Source: an uncultured Pseudoflavonifractor sp. (GTDB lineage Bacteria; Bacillota; Clostridia; Oscillospirales; Oscillospiraceae). Taken from it: 64,000 nucleotides of DNA. A program made the translations under genes and the position numbers. Of this stretch, positions 33,680 to 42,535 are shown piece after piece. The stretch is from assembly GCA_947651395.1 (NCBI GenBank), contig CANSYW010000004.1, positions 1-64,000 on the forward strand. The letters run 5' to 3'. The stretch's first letter is position 1, and every line of letters starts with the position of its first letter. Under the pieces are notes generated by a model. It was not told the DNA's origin, did not search any database, and worked only from the letters and a program-made list of their open reading frames with translations.

Positions 33680-35617
33680 ATGGAGCATAGCAAGCGCGGC
33701 GGAGGCAAGCGGCTGGAGCGGCGCAAATATAACCCGTGGCTTTGGCTGGCCACTCTGCTTTTGGGGCCTCTGGCCATTCTCTTCTGTGTGCAGACCATCA
33801 CCTTTGCCTCCCTGTTCAAGGCGTTTTCCTGGTTCTTTACCCATCTGGGGGCGGGGGTGCTTTGCTACCTGGCTCTCCTGTTTGCCATGGTCATCATTCT
33901 GGCCCTGATCTGGAAGATCTGGAGCGCCTTTCTCATTCTGGCCATCCCGTCGGTGACGCTGGCGGTGGTGAACCGGATCAAGGAGAGTATTAACGGTACG
34001 CCCCTGCTGCTGAGCGATTTTACCCTGGTGGGGGACGCGGATGCGGTGGCCGACTTTGTCAACCCCCAGTTCAGGATCGGCCTGGGGGTTTGGGCGGGTC
34101 TGATCCTGACGGTGGTGGGCATCGTGCTGTCCACCCGTATCGGCTGGCGGCCCAAGGAGCTCACTCCCCGGTGGAGCCTGCGCCGGAAGGTCATTGAGAT
34201 CTCGGCGCTGCTGCTGGCCTTGGTGATGTTCCTCCCCTTTGGGTTCTATATGGGCCCCAAGGGGGAGTCCCAAGCGGAGCGGAACCAGCGGCTGGGCCTG
34301 CTGGGAGGGATGTACAGCGCCATTTTGAACCGGGCCTTCCAGAGGGAGGATTACGACAAGGAGGATCTGGACAAGCTTCTGAGTCAGATGGGGCAGTCCC
34401 CCTCCCCCCAGCCCTCGGCGGAGGCCACCCAAACGCCGGAGCCCACCCCAACCCCGGAGCCGGTGACGCCCAACGTGATCCTGGTCATGTCGGAGAGCTT
34501 CTGCGACCCCACGGTGATGCTGCCGGGAGTGGAGTTCACCACCGATCCGGTGCCCTATTACCACGATCTCGCCTCCAAGTGGCCCTCAGGGGAGTTTTAT
34601 TCCAACACCTATGCCGGAGGGACAGGGAGCGTGGAGATGGAGGTTTTCACCGGGATCCCCATGGCCTTCCTCCGGGAGGGAGAGGATCTGACCAATCTGC
34701 GGGGCGAGGGGGTCTATGACCGCCTGCCCTCCATTGTCAAAAGCTTTAAGAGCGCCGGCTACACCACGGAATTTATCCACAACTATACCACCCGGCTCTA
34801 CAACCGGGTGGACAACCTGCCCGCCATCGGCTTTGACAAGCTGACCTTTGAGGACGGCTTCCCCGAGGACGCGCAGTGGGACGGCCCCTACCTGCGGGAT
34901 ATGGAACTGACCTACGCCATGATCCGGGCATTTGAGGAAAAGGAGGAGGGGGAGCCCCTGTTCCTCTACGGTCTGACCATGGAAAATCACCAGCCCTACT
35001 ACGCCGGAAAATTCCCGGAGCGCTCCGGCCTGGAGCCCGGGAGCGACAAGCTGGGCTCCGGGGAGCTGGAAACGGTGGAGGCTCTGGTCTACGGCATTCA
35101 GGCCGCGGATCGGGCGCTGGGGGCCCTGATCGAGTACTTCGAGACGGTGGAAGAGCCCACCATCATCGTGTTCTGGGGAGACCATCTGCCGGGGCTCTAC
35201 GTGGACGACAACCGTACCATCTACTCCATGCTGGAATATGTGCCCACAGTGAATACCCTGGAGTGGGACGCCCAGATCATGAAGCGGATGCACACCACCC
35301 CCTTCCTGGTGTGGAACAACTATGACGCGCAGATCGAGGTGCCCGAAAGCACCGGGCCCAGCGCCCTGGGCGTCCACATCCTCAACTGGGCGGGAGTGGC
35401 CAAGCCCCTCTACTTCCAGTGGGTGGAGCAGAGCATGGACACCATGGAGCTTTACCGGACCAGACTCTATATAGACGATGAGGGCGTGCCCTACAAGCAG
35501 CCCCCTGAGGAGGACAAAGAGGTGGTGGAGCGCTACCGCAACCTGGTCTATGATCTGGTTTACGGAGAGGGGCTCACCGCCGAAGAGATGACCAAAACCG
35601 AAAGTTCGAGCGGATGA
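33680..35617 (+). CDS. LTA-synthase-like phosphoglycerol transferase (sulfatase fold)
   Basis: 645 residues. About five N-terminal membrane helices (30-200) are followed by a Pro/Thr/Ser linker (PSPQPSAEATQTPEPTPTPEP) and an extracellular alkaline-phosphatase-like domain. Metal and catalytic motifs: 'VMSESFCDPTV' (Glu about 272), 'GGTGSVEMEVFTG' (catalytic Thr about 314), 'FWGDHLPGL' (Asp/His about 498). LtaS-type enzymes polymerise glycerol phosphate from phosphatidylglycerol. The location just after dlt genes suggests that it makes, or decorates, the polymer that Dlt alanylates. Other phosphoglycerol or phosphoethanolamine transfers are possible. Confidence 0.85.
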   Translation: MEHSKRGGGKRLERRKYNPWLWLATLLLGPLAILFCVQTITFASLFKAFSWFFTHLGAGVLCYLALLFAMVIILALIWKIWSAFLILAIPSVTLAVVNRIKESINGTPLLLSDFTLVGDADAVADFVNPQFRIGLGVWAGLILTVVGIVLSTRIGWRPKELTPRWSLRRKVIEISALLLALVMFLPFGFYMGPKGESQAERNQRLGLLGGMYSAILNRAFQREDYDKEDLDKLLSQMGQSPSPQPSAEATQTPEPTPTPEPVTPNVILVMSESFCDPTVMLPGVEFTTDPVPYYHDLASKWPSGEFYSNTYAGGTGSVEMEVFTGIPMAFLREGEDLTNLRGEGVYDRLPSIVKSFKSAGYTTEFIHNYTTRLYNRVDNLPAIGFDKLTFEDGFPEDAQWDGPYLRDMELTYAMIRAFEEKEEGEPLFLYGLTMENHQPYYAGKFPERSGLEPGSDKLGSGELETVEALVYGIQAADRALGALIEYFETVEEPTIIVFWGDHLPGLYVDDNRTIYSMLEYVPTVNTLEWDAQIMKRMHTTPFLVWNNYDAQIEVPESTGPSALGVHILNWAGVAKPLYFQWVEQSMDTMELYRTRLYIDDEGVPYKQPPEEDKEVVERYRNLVYDLVYGEGLTAEEMTKTESSSG

Positions 35618-35621
35618 GTCA

Positions 35622-35652
35622 GCGCCCCGCCGGAGTTTCTCCGGCGGGGCAC
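35622..35652 (+). terminator. GC-rich hairpin after the LTA-synthase-like gene
   Basis: 12-bp perfect stem GCCCCGCCGGAG (35624-35635) with CTCCGGCGGGGC (35639-35650), TTT loop. No clear T tract follows because the next promoter starts at once (acTTGACT). Probable terminator with lower efficiency. Confidence 0.6.
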
Positions 35653-35681
35653 TTGACTTTCCCGGGGAAATGTGGTAAAAC
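35653..35681 (+). promoter_or_regulatory. Promoter of the TAXI TRAP transporter operon
   Basis: TTGACT (35653-35658), 17-bp spacer, TAAAAC (35676-35681), about 50 bp before the permease ATG. Confidence 0.65.
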
Positions 35682-35731
35682 TTTAGCTGTTACTTCAACA
35701 CTTTTAACTGGTAAAGTGAGGTGGGAGACCC

Positions 35732-37705
35732 ATGGAGGAAAAACGTGAGCAAAGGGGGACGCGGGAGGAGCAAAAGGCCCAGGAGCTACTGGAGGAGAAG
35801 GAAGCGGAGTCCCGGGTGCGCGTCTACAACGGGCCCATGGGGACGCTGCTCACTGTCCTGCTGTGCCTGTGGGCGGTGTTCCAGCTCTACTACAGCACGG
35901 TGGGCGTGATCAGCGCCATCGATCTGCGGGCCTTTCACTGTATCTTTTTGCTGTGCTTCACCTTTTTGCTCTACCCGACCTATAAAAAGGAACAGCGGGT
36001 GCGCAGGGTGCCGCCGGTGTGGGATATCCTGCTCATGGGACTGACGGCGGCGGTGTTCGGCTATCTGATCCTGAACTACACCCGCATCGCCCAGAGCGGC
36101 GGCCGGCTGACCGACTTTGAACTGGTCATTGCCGGCGTGGGGCTGCTGCTGGCTTTTGAGGCGGCAAGGCGGTGCTCGGGGAACCTGGCGGTGCTGGCCC
36201 TCATCTTCCTGGCCTACAACTGGTTCGGCAAGTTCATCCCCGGCCGGCTGGGCCACAACGGCTTTACCCTCAAGCGGGTGCTCTCCACCCAGTTCTGGGG
36301 CACCCAGGGCATTCTGGGCACCGGCATCGGCGTCTCGGCCACCTACATTTTCCTCTTTGTGGTCTTCGGCGCCTTCCTCAAGTACAGCGGCTTTTCCAAA
36401 TTCATCAATGACTTCTCCCTGACCCTGGTGGGGCAGACCCCCGGCGGTCCCGCCAAGGTGGCGGTGCTGGCCTCCGCCCTTATGGGGATGATCAACGGCT
36501 CCGCCATCGCCAATGTGGCCACCACGGGCACCATCACCATCCCCCTGATGAAGCAGACGGGCTACAAAAAGGAGTTTGCCGGGGCGGTGGAGGCGGTGGC
36601 CTCCACCGGCGGACAGTTCTGTCCCCCCATCATGGGGGCGGTGGGCTTTGTTATGGCGGAGTTTCTGGGCATGAGCTACACCAAGGTGATGCTGGCGGCC
36701 ATCCTGCCCGCCTTCCTCTACTATCTGGGCCTTCTCTTTGCCGTCCACTTTGAGGCCAGGCGACTGGGCCTTTCCGGCCTTTCCAGGGAGAACATCCCCG
36801 ACGCCATGAAGGTGGTTAAGGAGCAGGGGCACCTGGTCATCCCCCTGGTGGTGCTCATCGCCCTGATGGCGGTGGGGTACACCCCCCTCTACGCCGCCGT
36901 CATCGCCATCTTTGCCACCGTGGCCGCCAGCTGGCTGCGTAAGGATACCCGGATGACCTGGGATAAGATCGTGGCCGCCACGGTGGAGGGGGCCCGCAGC
37001 GCGGTGAGTGTGGGTGTGTGCTGCGTCATCATCGGCGTCATCATCGGCACCGTGACCCTCACCAGCCTGGGGCTGAATATGGGCTATCTCATCCTGTCCG
37101 TGGTGGACAACGGCAGCATCTACCTCACCGGCTTCCTGGTGATGATCATGTCCGCCATTCTGGGCATGGGCGTGCCCGGCGTGGCCGCCTATGTCATCGT
37201 TCAGGCGGTGGCGGTGCCGGTGCTCATCAAGGTGGGGGTGCTGGACATCTCGGCGCACCTCTTTTGCCTCATCTACGCCTGTCTTTCCAACATCACGCCC
37301 CCGGTGGCCATGAGCGCCTATGTGGCCTCGGGCATCGCCGGCTCCGACCAGACCAAAACGGGACTTCTGTCGGTGCGGCTGGGTCTCATTGGTTTTCTCA
37401 TCCCCTTCTTCTTCCTGGACAGCCCCATCCTGCTCATCGGCGTAGACCCCACGGTCACCGTATGGGCCACGGTCTGGGCGGCCTTCACCGCCTCGGTGGG
37501 GACGGTGACCCTGGTGGGGGGACTGGAGGGCTGGCTCCTGCGCAGGAGCGCCTGGTGGGAGCGGGTGGTGCTGGTGGCGATCGCGCCCCTGATGCTCTCC
37601 CCCGGCCACCTCACCGACGCCGTCGGCTTTGCCCTGCTGGCGGCGGTGATCGCCTTTCAGCATTTTACCCGTCGTCCCGCGAGCCCTGCCAAGGGCGTCG
37701 CCTGA
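35732..37705 (+). CDS. TRAP transporter fused permease, TAXI type (DctQM fusion)
   Basis: 657 residues. A charged cytoplasmic N-terminus of about 35 residues precedes four helices equivalent to the small DctQ subunit. The large DctM-like part of about 12 helices follows, with conserved segments such as 'SALMGMINGSAIANVATTGTITIPLMK' and 'GQFCPPIMGAVGFVMAEFLG'. Such fusions pair with TAXI-family binding proteins, and the next gene is one. The system uses an ion gradient to import a substrate bound outside. Substrate unknown; TAXI systems are linked to C4-dicarboxylates or glutamate-like compounds in the few studied cases. Confidence 0.92.
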   Translation: MEEKREQRGTREEQKAQELLEEKEAESRVRVYNGPMGTLLTVLLCLWAVFQLYYSTVGVISAIDLRAFHCIFLLCFTFLLYPTYKKEQRVRRVPPVWDILLMGLTAAVFGYLILNYTRIAQSGGRLTDFELVIAGVGLLLAFEAARRCSGNLAVLALIFLAYNWFGKFIPGRLGHNGFTLKRVLSTQFWGTQGILGTGIGVSATYIFLFVVFGAFLKYSGFSKFINDFSLTLVGQTPGGPAKVAVLASALMGMINGSAIANVATTGTITIPLMKQTGYKKEFAGAVEAVASTGGQFCPPIMGAVGFVMAEFLGMSYTKVMLAAILPAFLYYLGLLFAVHFEARRLGLSGLSRENIPDAMKVVKEQGHLVIPLVVLIALMAVGYTPLYAAVIAIFATVAASWLRKDTRMTWDKIVAATVEGARSAVSVGVCCVIIGVIIGTVTLTSLGLNMGYLILSVVDNGSIYLTGFLVMIMSAILGMGVPGVAAYVIVQAVAVPVLIKVGVLDISAHLFCLIYACLSNITPPVAMSAYVASGIAGSDQTKTGLLSVRLGLIGFLIPFFFLDSPILLIGVDPTVTVWATVWAAFTASVGTVTLVGGLEGWLLRRSAWWERVVLVAIAPLMLSPGHLTDAVGFALLAAVIAFQHFTRRPASPAKGVA

Positions 37706-37739
37706 CATAAAAGCCTCGTTGAAAAGGAGTAGAAATGAA

Positions 37740-38753
37740 ATGAAAAAGACTCTGTCTGTGATCCTTGCTTCCGCCCTGCTGGTGAGCGCCCTGGCCAGCT
37801 GCGGCGGCGGAAGCGCCAACACCCCCGCCCCCGCGGAGAGCAAGAGCTCCGGGTCTGAAGGGGAGCACGCCCCCGTGACCATCAACTTCCCCACCGCCGG
37901 GGCCTCCGGCGCCCTGTACGCCGTGGGCGCCGCCATCACCAACCTGTGGGACACGCAGATCAGCTATGTCTCCGCCTCCAGCCAGGCCTCCGAGGGAGGC
38001 ATCGACAACCTCAACCAGATCTCCGAGGGGGAGAGCCAGGTGTCCATCGCCATCAGCTCCAACTGTCTGCAGTGCATGAACGGCACCGACAGCTTTGACG
38101 GCCGCGCCTACGGCGATCTGAAGGTCATCGCCGGGCTGTACTTCAATCCCAATCAGGTGGTGGTCACCAACAAGTCCGGCATCGACGACCTGGCCGGGGT
38201 GAAGGGTAAGCACTTCGCCGTGGCCGCCGCGGGCTCCAGCGTGTACGGCGAGTGCGACAACCACTTTACCGCCGCCGGTTTGAACTTCCCCGATGACATC
38301 CAGGCGGAGTACATCGCCTTCGGCGACGCCGCCGACATGCTCCAGAACGGCACCATCGACGGGGCCTGGATCATGTCCGGTGCCCCCGCCGGCGCCGTGA
38401 GCCAGGCCATGTCCGCCGACTGCAAGCTGCTCAATATCAGCGATGAGCTCATCGCCCAGCTCCAGAAGGACTACCCCTGGTATGCCCCCTGCACCATCCC
38501 CGCGGGCACCTATCCCAACCAGGACGAGGACGTGCAGACCTCCGCCATCAAGATGGTGATGTTCTGCCGGGGAGATCTGGACGAGCAGACCGTCTACGAC
38601 CTGACCAGGACCCTGTGGGAGAACATTGACGCCCTGGGCCAGGCCCAGGCCAATCTGGAGGGTCTCACCCCTGAGGAGGCGGTGAAGGACATCGCCGGCC
38701 TGCCCCTCCACGCCGGGGCGGAGAAGTACTACAAGGAGATCGGGGTACTGTAA
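37740..38753 (+). CDS. TAXI-family TRAP substrate-binding lipoprotein
   Basis: 337 residues from the ATG at 37740 (MKKTLSVILASALL), with 'aaaggag' upstream; the track's TTG at 37719 overlaps that site. Lipobox 'LVSALASC' gives a lipid-modified Cys, followed by a Gly/Ala/Ser linker. The mature domain shows TAXI features ('FPTAGASGALYAVGAAITNLW', 'SSNCLQCMNG', 'GAPAGAVSQAM'). It binds substrate outside and delivers it to the fused permease encoded 34 bp upstream. A strong terminator follows. Confidence 0.93.
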   Translation: MKKTLSVILASALLVSALASCGGGSANTPAPAESKSSGSEGEHAPVTINFPTAGASGALYAVGAAITNLWDTQISYVSASSQASEGGIDNLNQISEGESQVSIAISSNCLQCMNGTDSFDGRAYGDLKVIAGLYFNPNQVVVTNKSGIDDLAGVKGKHFAVAAAGSSVYGECDNHFTAAGLNFPDDIQAEYIAFGDAADMLQNGTIDGAWIMSGAPAGAVSQAMSADCKLLNISDELIAQLQKDYPWYAPCTIPAGTYPNQDEDVQTSAIKMVMFCRGDLDEQTVYDLTRTLWENIDALGQAQANLEGLTPEEAVKDIAGLPLHAGAEKYYKEIGVL

Positions 38754-38767
38754 GCCTTTCCGTGCTG

Positions 38768-38807
38768 GGATCCCCGGACGCTGTCAGCGTCCGGGGATCC
38801 TTTTTTT
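38768..38807 (+). terminator. Strong terminator after the TAXI operon
   Basis: 15-bp perfect stem GGATCCCCGGACGCT (38768-38782) with AGCGTCCGGGGATCC (38786-38800), GTC loop, T7 tract. Confidence 0.95.
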
Positions 38808-38810
38808 CTG

Positions 38811-38839
38811 TTGACGGATGGGGCGTGAGGTTGTATGCT
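38811..38839 (+). promoter_or_regulatory. Promoter of the nucleotidyltransferase operon
   Basis: TTGACG (38811-38816), 17-bp spacer, TATGCT (38834-38839), starting 4 bp after the previous terminator. It overlaps the track's early start for the next gene, which supports the ATG at 38884. Confidence 0.8.
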
Positions 38840-38883
38840 TATTGGTTGTATGGATATCCTTTCAAGGGAAGGTGTGGTTGGAT

Positions 38884-39831
38884 ATGAAGGAACCGGTGCT
38901 GGTCATTATGGCCGCCGGGATGGGTTCCCGGTTCGGCGGACTCAAGCAGATCACCCCGGTGGACGACAAGGGGCATATGATCATAGACTTTTCCCTCTAC
39001 GACGCCTGGCGCTCCGGGTTTCGGAAGGTGGTCTTCATCATCAAGAGGGCCATTGAGGCCGACTTCAGGGCGGCGATAGGGGAGCGGATGGAGAAAATTT
39101 TTGACGTGCGCTATGTCTATCAGGAGCTGGAGTGTCTGCCGGAGGGCTTCTCCGTCCCGGAGGGGCGGGTCAAGCCCTGGGGCACCGCCCACGCCATCGC
39201 CTGTGCCGCCCAGGCCATCGACGGGCCCTTCGCGGTGCTCAACTCCGACGACTACTATGGGCCCACCTCGCTGAAGACCATCTACGATTTCCTGGCCGCG
39301 CCCCACGGGCCCGGGGAGCATGCCATGGTGGGCTACCTGTTGCGCAACACCGTTACGGAAAACGGGTATGTCTCCCGGGGGGTCTGCTCCACCCGGGACG
39401 GATTTCTCACCCAGGTGGTGGAACGGGTGCGGATCGAAAAGCGTGGGGAGGACGCCGCCTATTCCGAGGATGGGGGCGGGAGCTGGATCCACCTGCCGGG
39501 GGAGACGGTGGTGTCCATGAATCTCTGGGGCTTTCAGTGGGAACTGCTGGAGGAGTTTACCGGTCGCTTCCCCGCCTTCCTGGAGGAGAAGCTGCCTGAA
39601 AATCCCCTGAAATGTGAGTATTTTCTGCCCCTGATCCCCAACCTCCAGATCCAGGAGGGGAAGGGGAGCGTCCGGGTGCTTCCCACCCAGGACGTGTGGC
39701 ATGGTATGACCTATCCCCAGGATCTGGAGGATCTGAAGACCTCCATCGCCGCCATGACGGCCCAGGGGCTCTATCCCCGGGAGCTGTGGGCCGGGGTCCC
39801 TTTCCGCAATGAGGGGAACCGGGATGGATAA
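38884..39831 (+). CDS. Sugar-phosphate-type nucleotidyltransferase
   Basis: 315 residues from the ATG at 38884 (MKEPVLVIMAAGMGSRFGG). The glycine-rich NTP-binding motif 'MAAGMGSRFGGLKQITPV' is diagnostic of the GT-A-type nucleotidyltransferase fold. A metal-binding Asp pair is in 'FAVLNSDDYYGP'. Transfers a nucleotidyl group to a phosphorylated small molecule (sugar phosphate, choline phosphate or similar); substrate not identifiable. It heads an operon with a ParB-like/BMP fusion (18 bp on) and a phosphoesterase. Confidence 0.85.
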   Translation: MKEPVLVIMAAGMGSRFGGLKQITPVDDKGHMIIDFSLYDAWRSGFRKVVFIIKRAIEADFRAAIGERMEKIFDVRYVYQELECLPEGFSVPEGRVKPWGTAHAIACAAQAIDGPFAVLNSDDYYGPTSLKTIYDFLAAPHGPGEHAMVGYLLRNTVTENGYVSRGVCSTRDGFLTQVVERVRIEKRGEDAAYSEDGGGSWIHLPGETVVSMNLWGFQWELLEEFTGRFPAFLEEKLPENPLKCEYFLPLIPNLQIQEGKGSVRVLPTQDVWHGMTYPQDLEDLKTSIAAMTAQGLYPRELWAGVPFRNEGNRDG

Positions 39832-39849
39832 GAAAAAGGAGTGACGGTC

Positions 39850-41808
39850 ATGTCCATGCAGGAGGCCGTGGAGCACTATCAAAGAGCCCTCAGGCTGGGC
39901 AAAAAATGCTATAAGGAGCTGACGGCCCACGGCAGTTACCCCTATCTGCCCGCCCTGGAGGATCGGCTGGGCGGGCCCAGTATGGCGGGGGTCGCCGACC
40001 TGGGGGTGATGGAGATCCCCATGGAGGACGTGATCGGCACCCGTACCGACGCCCGGAGGAACGCCTTTGCCGCCAATTTCATGCCGCTTCTGGGGCCCGA
40101 TACGGAGTTTGCCGCCAAGTGGGTGCGCCTGTGCGACGACCATCTGGGGGAGGCGGGGATCACAGACCCCATCCGCTGTGTAGAGTATCTGGGCCGGTTT
40201 TACGTTCAGGAGGGCAACAAGCGCTGCAGCGTACTCAAAAGCTTTGGGGCGGCCACGGTCAGCGCCTATGTTACCCGGATCCTGCCGCTGTGGAGCGAGG
40301 ATCCGGAGATCGTGGCCTATTATGAGTTCCTTCATTTTTATGACTGCGCCCACATCTATCAGATCCGCTTCGACCGCCCGGGGCAGTACTCCAAGCTCCA
40401 GGCGGCCCTTGGGTTTGAGTCGGAGCATGTCTGGAGCGAGGCGGAGCGGCAGAGCTTTCTGGCGGGCTTTGCCCGCTTTCAGGCGGTTTTCGCCCGCAGG
40501 CACGGGGAGGAGCTGGGTCTCTCCGTCTCCGACGCTCTGCTGGTGTGGCTGAAGGTCTATCCCTTCCAGCTGCTGCGGGAGCTGAGCGAGGGGGAGCTGA
40601 CCAGGACCCTGGCGGCGGTGTGGCCCGATGTGGTCACCGATGTCCAGCCCGATCCCATCACGGTGGATACCCTTCCCGTGGAGCCGGACAAGGGCATCAA
40701 GGGGCTGCTGGCCGGCGTGGGGCGGCCCAGCCATCTGCAGGTGGCCTTTGTCTACTCCCACGCCCCGCTGAACAGCCACTGGGTGCTGGGTCACGACCAG
40801 GGCCGGAGATATATGGAGGCCGCCATGGAGGGCAGGGTGAGCACCAAGACCTATTGGCCTGAGGAAGATGACGACACCGACGAGGGACTGATGGAGGTGG
40901 CTATCGCCCAGGGAGCCCAGGTGCTGTTTGCCACCGCGCCCCAGCAGATTGGCGCCTGCCGGAGGATGGCGGCGGCCCACCCGGAGGTGAAGCTGCTCAA
41001 CTGCTCTCTCTTTATGCCCTATACCGGGGTGCGCACCTACTACAGCCGCATCTATGAGGCCAAATTCCTCTCCGGGGTGGCGGCGGGAGCCCTGTGCCGG
41101 GGGGAGGATATCGGCTACATTGCCAGCTATCCTATTTTCGGCGTTCCTGCGGGTATCAACGCCTTTGCCCTGGGGGCCACCCTCACCTGTCCCGGGGTCA
41201 AGGTGCGTCTGCGCTGGTCCTGCTGCGACCCGGAGGCGCTCAAGCGCTTTGATGAGGAGGGGGTGCGGCTGGTGTCCAACCGGGACGTGCCCACTCCCAG
41301 CCAGTATCAGGCCCAGTGGGGATTGAGCCGGCTGCGGGAGGATGGAAGCCGGGAACCCCTGCTCTCCCCTTTCTGGAACTGGGGCATCTTCTATGAGCAG
41401 GTGGTGGGAAGCATTCTGGACGGCGGCTGGGACATGGCGGGCAGCCATGGAAAGGGCCAGGCCATCAACTATTGGTGGGGGATCCAGAGCGGCGTGGTGG
41501 GAATGCGCTGTGCCCCCACGCTTCCCGAGGGGGCCCGCCGGCTGGTGGAGATCATGGAGCGGGAGGTCCGGGAGGGGGCGGTGGATCCCTTCCGCCGGGT
41601 CATCCGGGACAACACCGGAAAAGAGCGCAGCGACGGGGAGCGGTGGTTTTCTCCGGAGGAGATCCTGAAGATGGATTGGCTGTGTGAGAATGTGGAGGGA
41701 GAGATCCCGCCCTTTGAGACCATCATTCCCGCCGCCCGGGGGATGGTACGCCTTCAGGGCGTTTATCGGGAGGAGATCCCGCCTGAGAAGGAGGGGGTGT
41801 TGTTGTGA
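39850..41808 (+). CDS. ParB-like/BMP-domain fusion protein without signal peptide
   Basis: 652 residues from the ATG at 39850, 8 bp after 'aaaggag'; the track's GTG at 39841 overlaps that site. No signal peptide or membrane segment, so it is probably cytoplasmic. Near residue 120, 'YVQEGNKRCSVLKSFGA' resembles the ParB/Srx nucleotide-binding core. From about 300 the protein matches the basic-membrane-protein (PnrA/Med) periplasmic-binding fold: 'VAFVYSHAPLNSHWVLGHDQG', 'YYSRIYEAKFLSGVAAGALC', 'IGYIASYPIFGVPAGINAFALGA'. BMP proteins bind nucleosides, so a cytoplasmic nucleoside or nucleotide sensor or enzyme is possible. Function unknown. Confidence 0.75.
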   Translation: MSMQEAVEHYQRALRLGKKCYKELTAHGSYPYLPALEDRLGGPSMAGVADLGVMEIPMEDVIGTRTDARRNAFAANFMPLLGPDTEFAAKWVRLCDDHLGEAGITDPIRCVEYLGRFYVQEGNKRCSVLKSFGAATVSAYVTRILPLWSEDPEIVAYYEFLHFYDCAHIYQIRFDRPGQYSKLQAALGFESEHVWSEAERQSFLAGFARFQAVFARRHGEELGLSVSDALLVWLKVYPFQLLRELSEGELTRTLAAVWPDVVTDVQPDPITVDTLPVEPDKGIKGLLAGVGRPSHLQVAFVYSHAPLNSHWVLGHDQGRRYMEAAMEGRVSTKTYWPEEDDDTDEGLMEVAIAQGAQVLFATAPQQIGACRRMAAAHPEVKLLNCSLFMPYTGVRTYYSRIYEAKFLSGVAAGALCRGEDIGYIASYPIFGVPAGINAFALGATLTCPGVKVRLRWSCCDPEALKRFDEEGVRLVSNRDVPTPSQYQAQWGLSRLREDGSREPLLSPFWNWGIFYEQVVGSILDGGWDMAGSHGKGQAINYWWGIQSGVVGMRCAPTLPEGARRLVEIMEREVREGAVDPFRRVIRDNTGKERSDGERWFSPEEILKMDWLCENVEGEIPPFETIIPAARGMVRLQGVYREEIPPEKEGVLL

Positions 41809-42425
41809 AGATCCTCTGTCTGTCCGATGAGGAGTGCCCCGCCCTCTGGGGGAATTACCGCCCGGAGCTTCTGGAGGGGGTGGAGCTCATGATCTCCTGC
41901 GGAGATCTGGATCCGGAGTATCTCTCCTTCCTGGTCACCATGGCGGGAGTGCCCCTGCTCTATGTCCACGGCAACCACGACGAGCGCTATGCCCGCACCC
42001 CACCCGAGGGCTGCGACTGTATCGACGGAAAAGTGGTCACGGTAAATGGCCTTCGCATCGCGGGGCTGGGCGGCTCCCGCAGGTATAAGCCCGGGCCCCA
42101 CCGCTACACGGAGGGGGAGATGGCCCTCCGGGCGGCCAGGCTCCTCCCCGGGGCGCTGCGGCGGGGCGGGGTGGATCTGCTGGTCACCCATGCCGCCCCC
42201 AGGGGCTATGGGGACGGAGAGGACTATGCCCACCAGGGGTTTGAGACCTTCAACCGGCTTTTGGAGCTGTGGAAGCCCTCCCACCTGGTGCACGGCCACG
42301 TCCATCTGAATTACGGGCCCAATCTTCCCCGGCAGCACCAGTGCGGAGATACGACGGTTCTCAACGCCTTTGGACGATATCTGCTGGATATTGAGCCAAA
42401 GGGATTGACAAGCCGGAAAAAATAA
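41805..42425 (+). CDS. Calcineurin-like metallophosphoesterase with atypical first motif
   Basis: 206 residues, GTG start overlapping the previous stop by 4 bp. Metal-binding blocks 'SCGDLDPEYL' (GD), 'VHGNHDERY' (GNHD), 'LVTHAAPRGYGDG' (H) and 'LVHGHVHLNYGP' (GHxH) are present. The first block, normally DxH, is 'LSDEECP', without the His, so one metal ligand differs. It probably hydrolyses a phosphoester made or used by the two upstream proteins. Its last 21 bp contain the -35 element of the riboswitch promoter. Confidence 0.85.
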   Translation: MKILCLSDEECPALWGNYRPELLEGVELMISCGDLDPEYLSFLVTMAGVPLLYVHGNHDERYARTPPEGCDCIDGKVVTVNGLRIAGLGGSRRYKPGPHRYTEGEMALRAARLLPGALRRGGVDLLVTHAAPRGYGDGEDYAHQGFETFNRLLELWKPSHLVHGHVHLNYGPNLPRQHQCGDTTVLNAFGRYLLDIEPKGLTSRKK

Positions 42426-42433
42426 GTTATATA
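42405..42433 (+). promoter_or_regulatory. Consensus promoter driving the yybP-ykoY riboswitch transcript
   Basis: TTGACA (42405-42410), 17-bp spacer, TATATA (42428-42433). The -35 lies inside the end of the phosphoesterase gene. The predicted start near 42440 coincides with the first paired base of the aptamer. Confidence 0.85.
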
Positions 42434-42440
42434 TGTTATA

Positions 42441-42535
42441 AACAAAGGGAGTAGCCTGCACGGAAAGTCCGTGTTCGCGGAGTCGTCAATACGGCCGTTT
42501 GGCCCGGCTGCGTGATGAAAAGGCGAGACTTTGCT
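42441..42535 (+). ncRNA. yybP-ykoY family Mn2+ riboswitch aptamer
   Basis: Recognised by eye from the conserved loops. L1 is 'GGGAGTAGC' (42448-42456). The P2 hairpin is ACGGA/TCCGT. The second docking loop is 'AGTCGTCAATACG' (42481-42493), followed by GGCC-GTTT-GGCC, then 'CCGGC'. The 3' element is 'AGGCGAGACT'. P1 forms from CAAAG (42443-42447) with CTTTG (42529-42533). The layout matches the family, in which Mn2+ docks the two loops. The P1 3' strand is also part of the terminator stem that follows, so metal binding would release termination and turn expression on. Confidence 0.88.

Noticed and set aside
38818-38883. N-terminal extension of the nucleotidyltransferase
   Set aside because: Begins inside the promoter, upstream of the expected transcript start.
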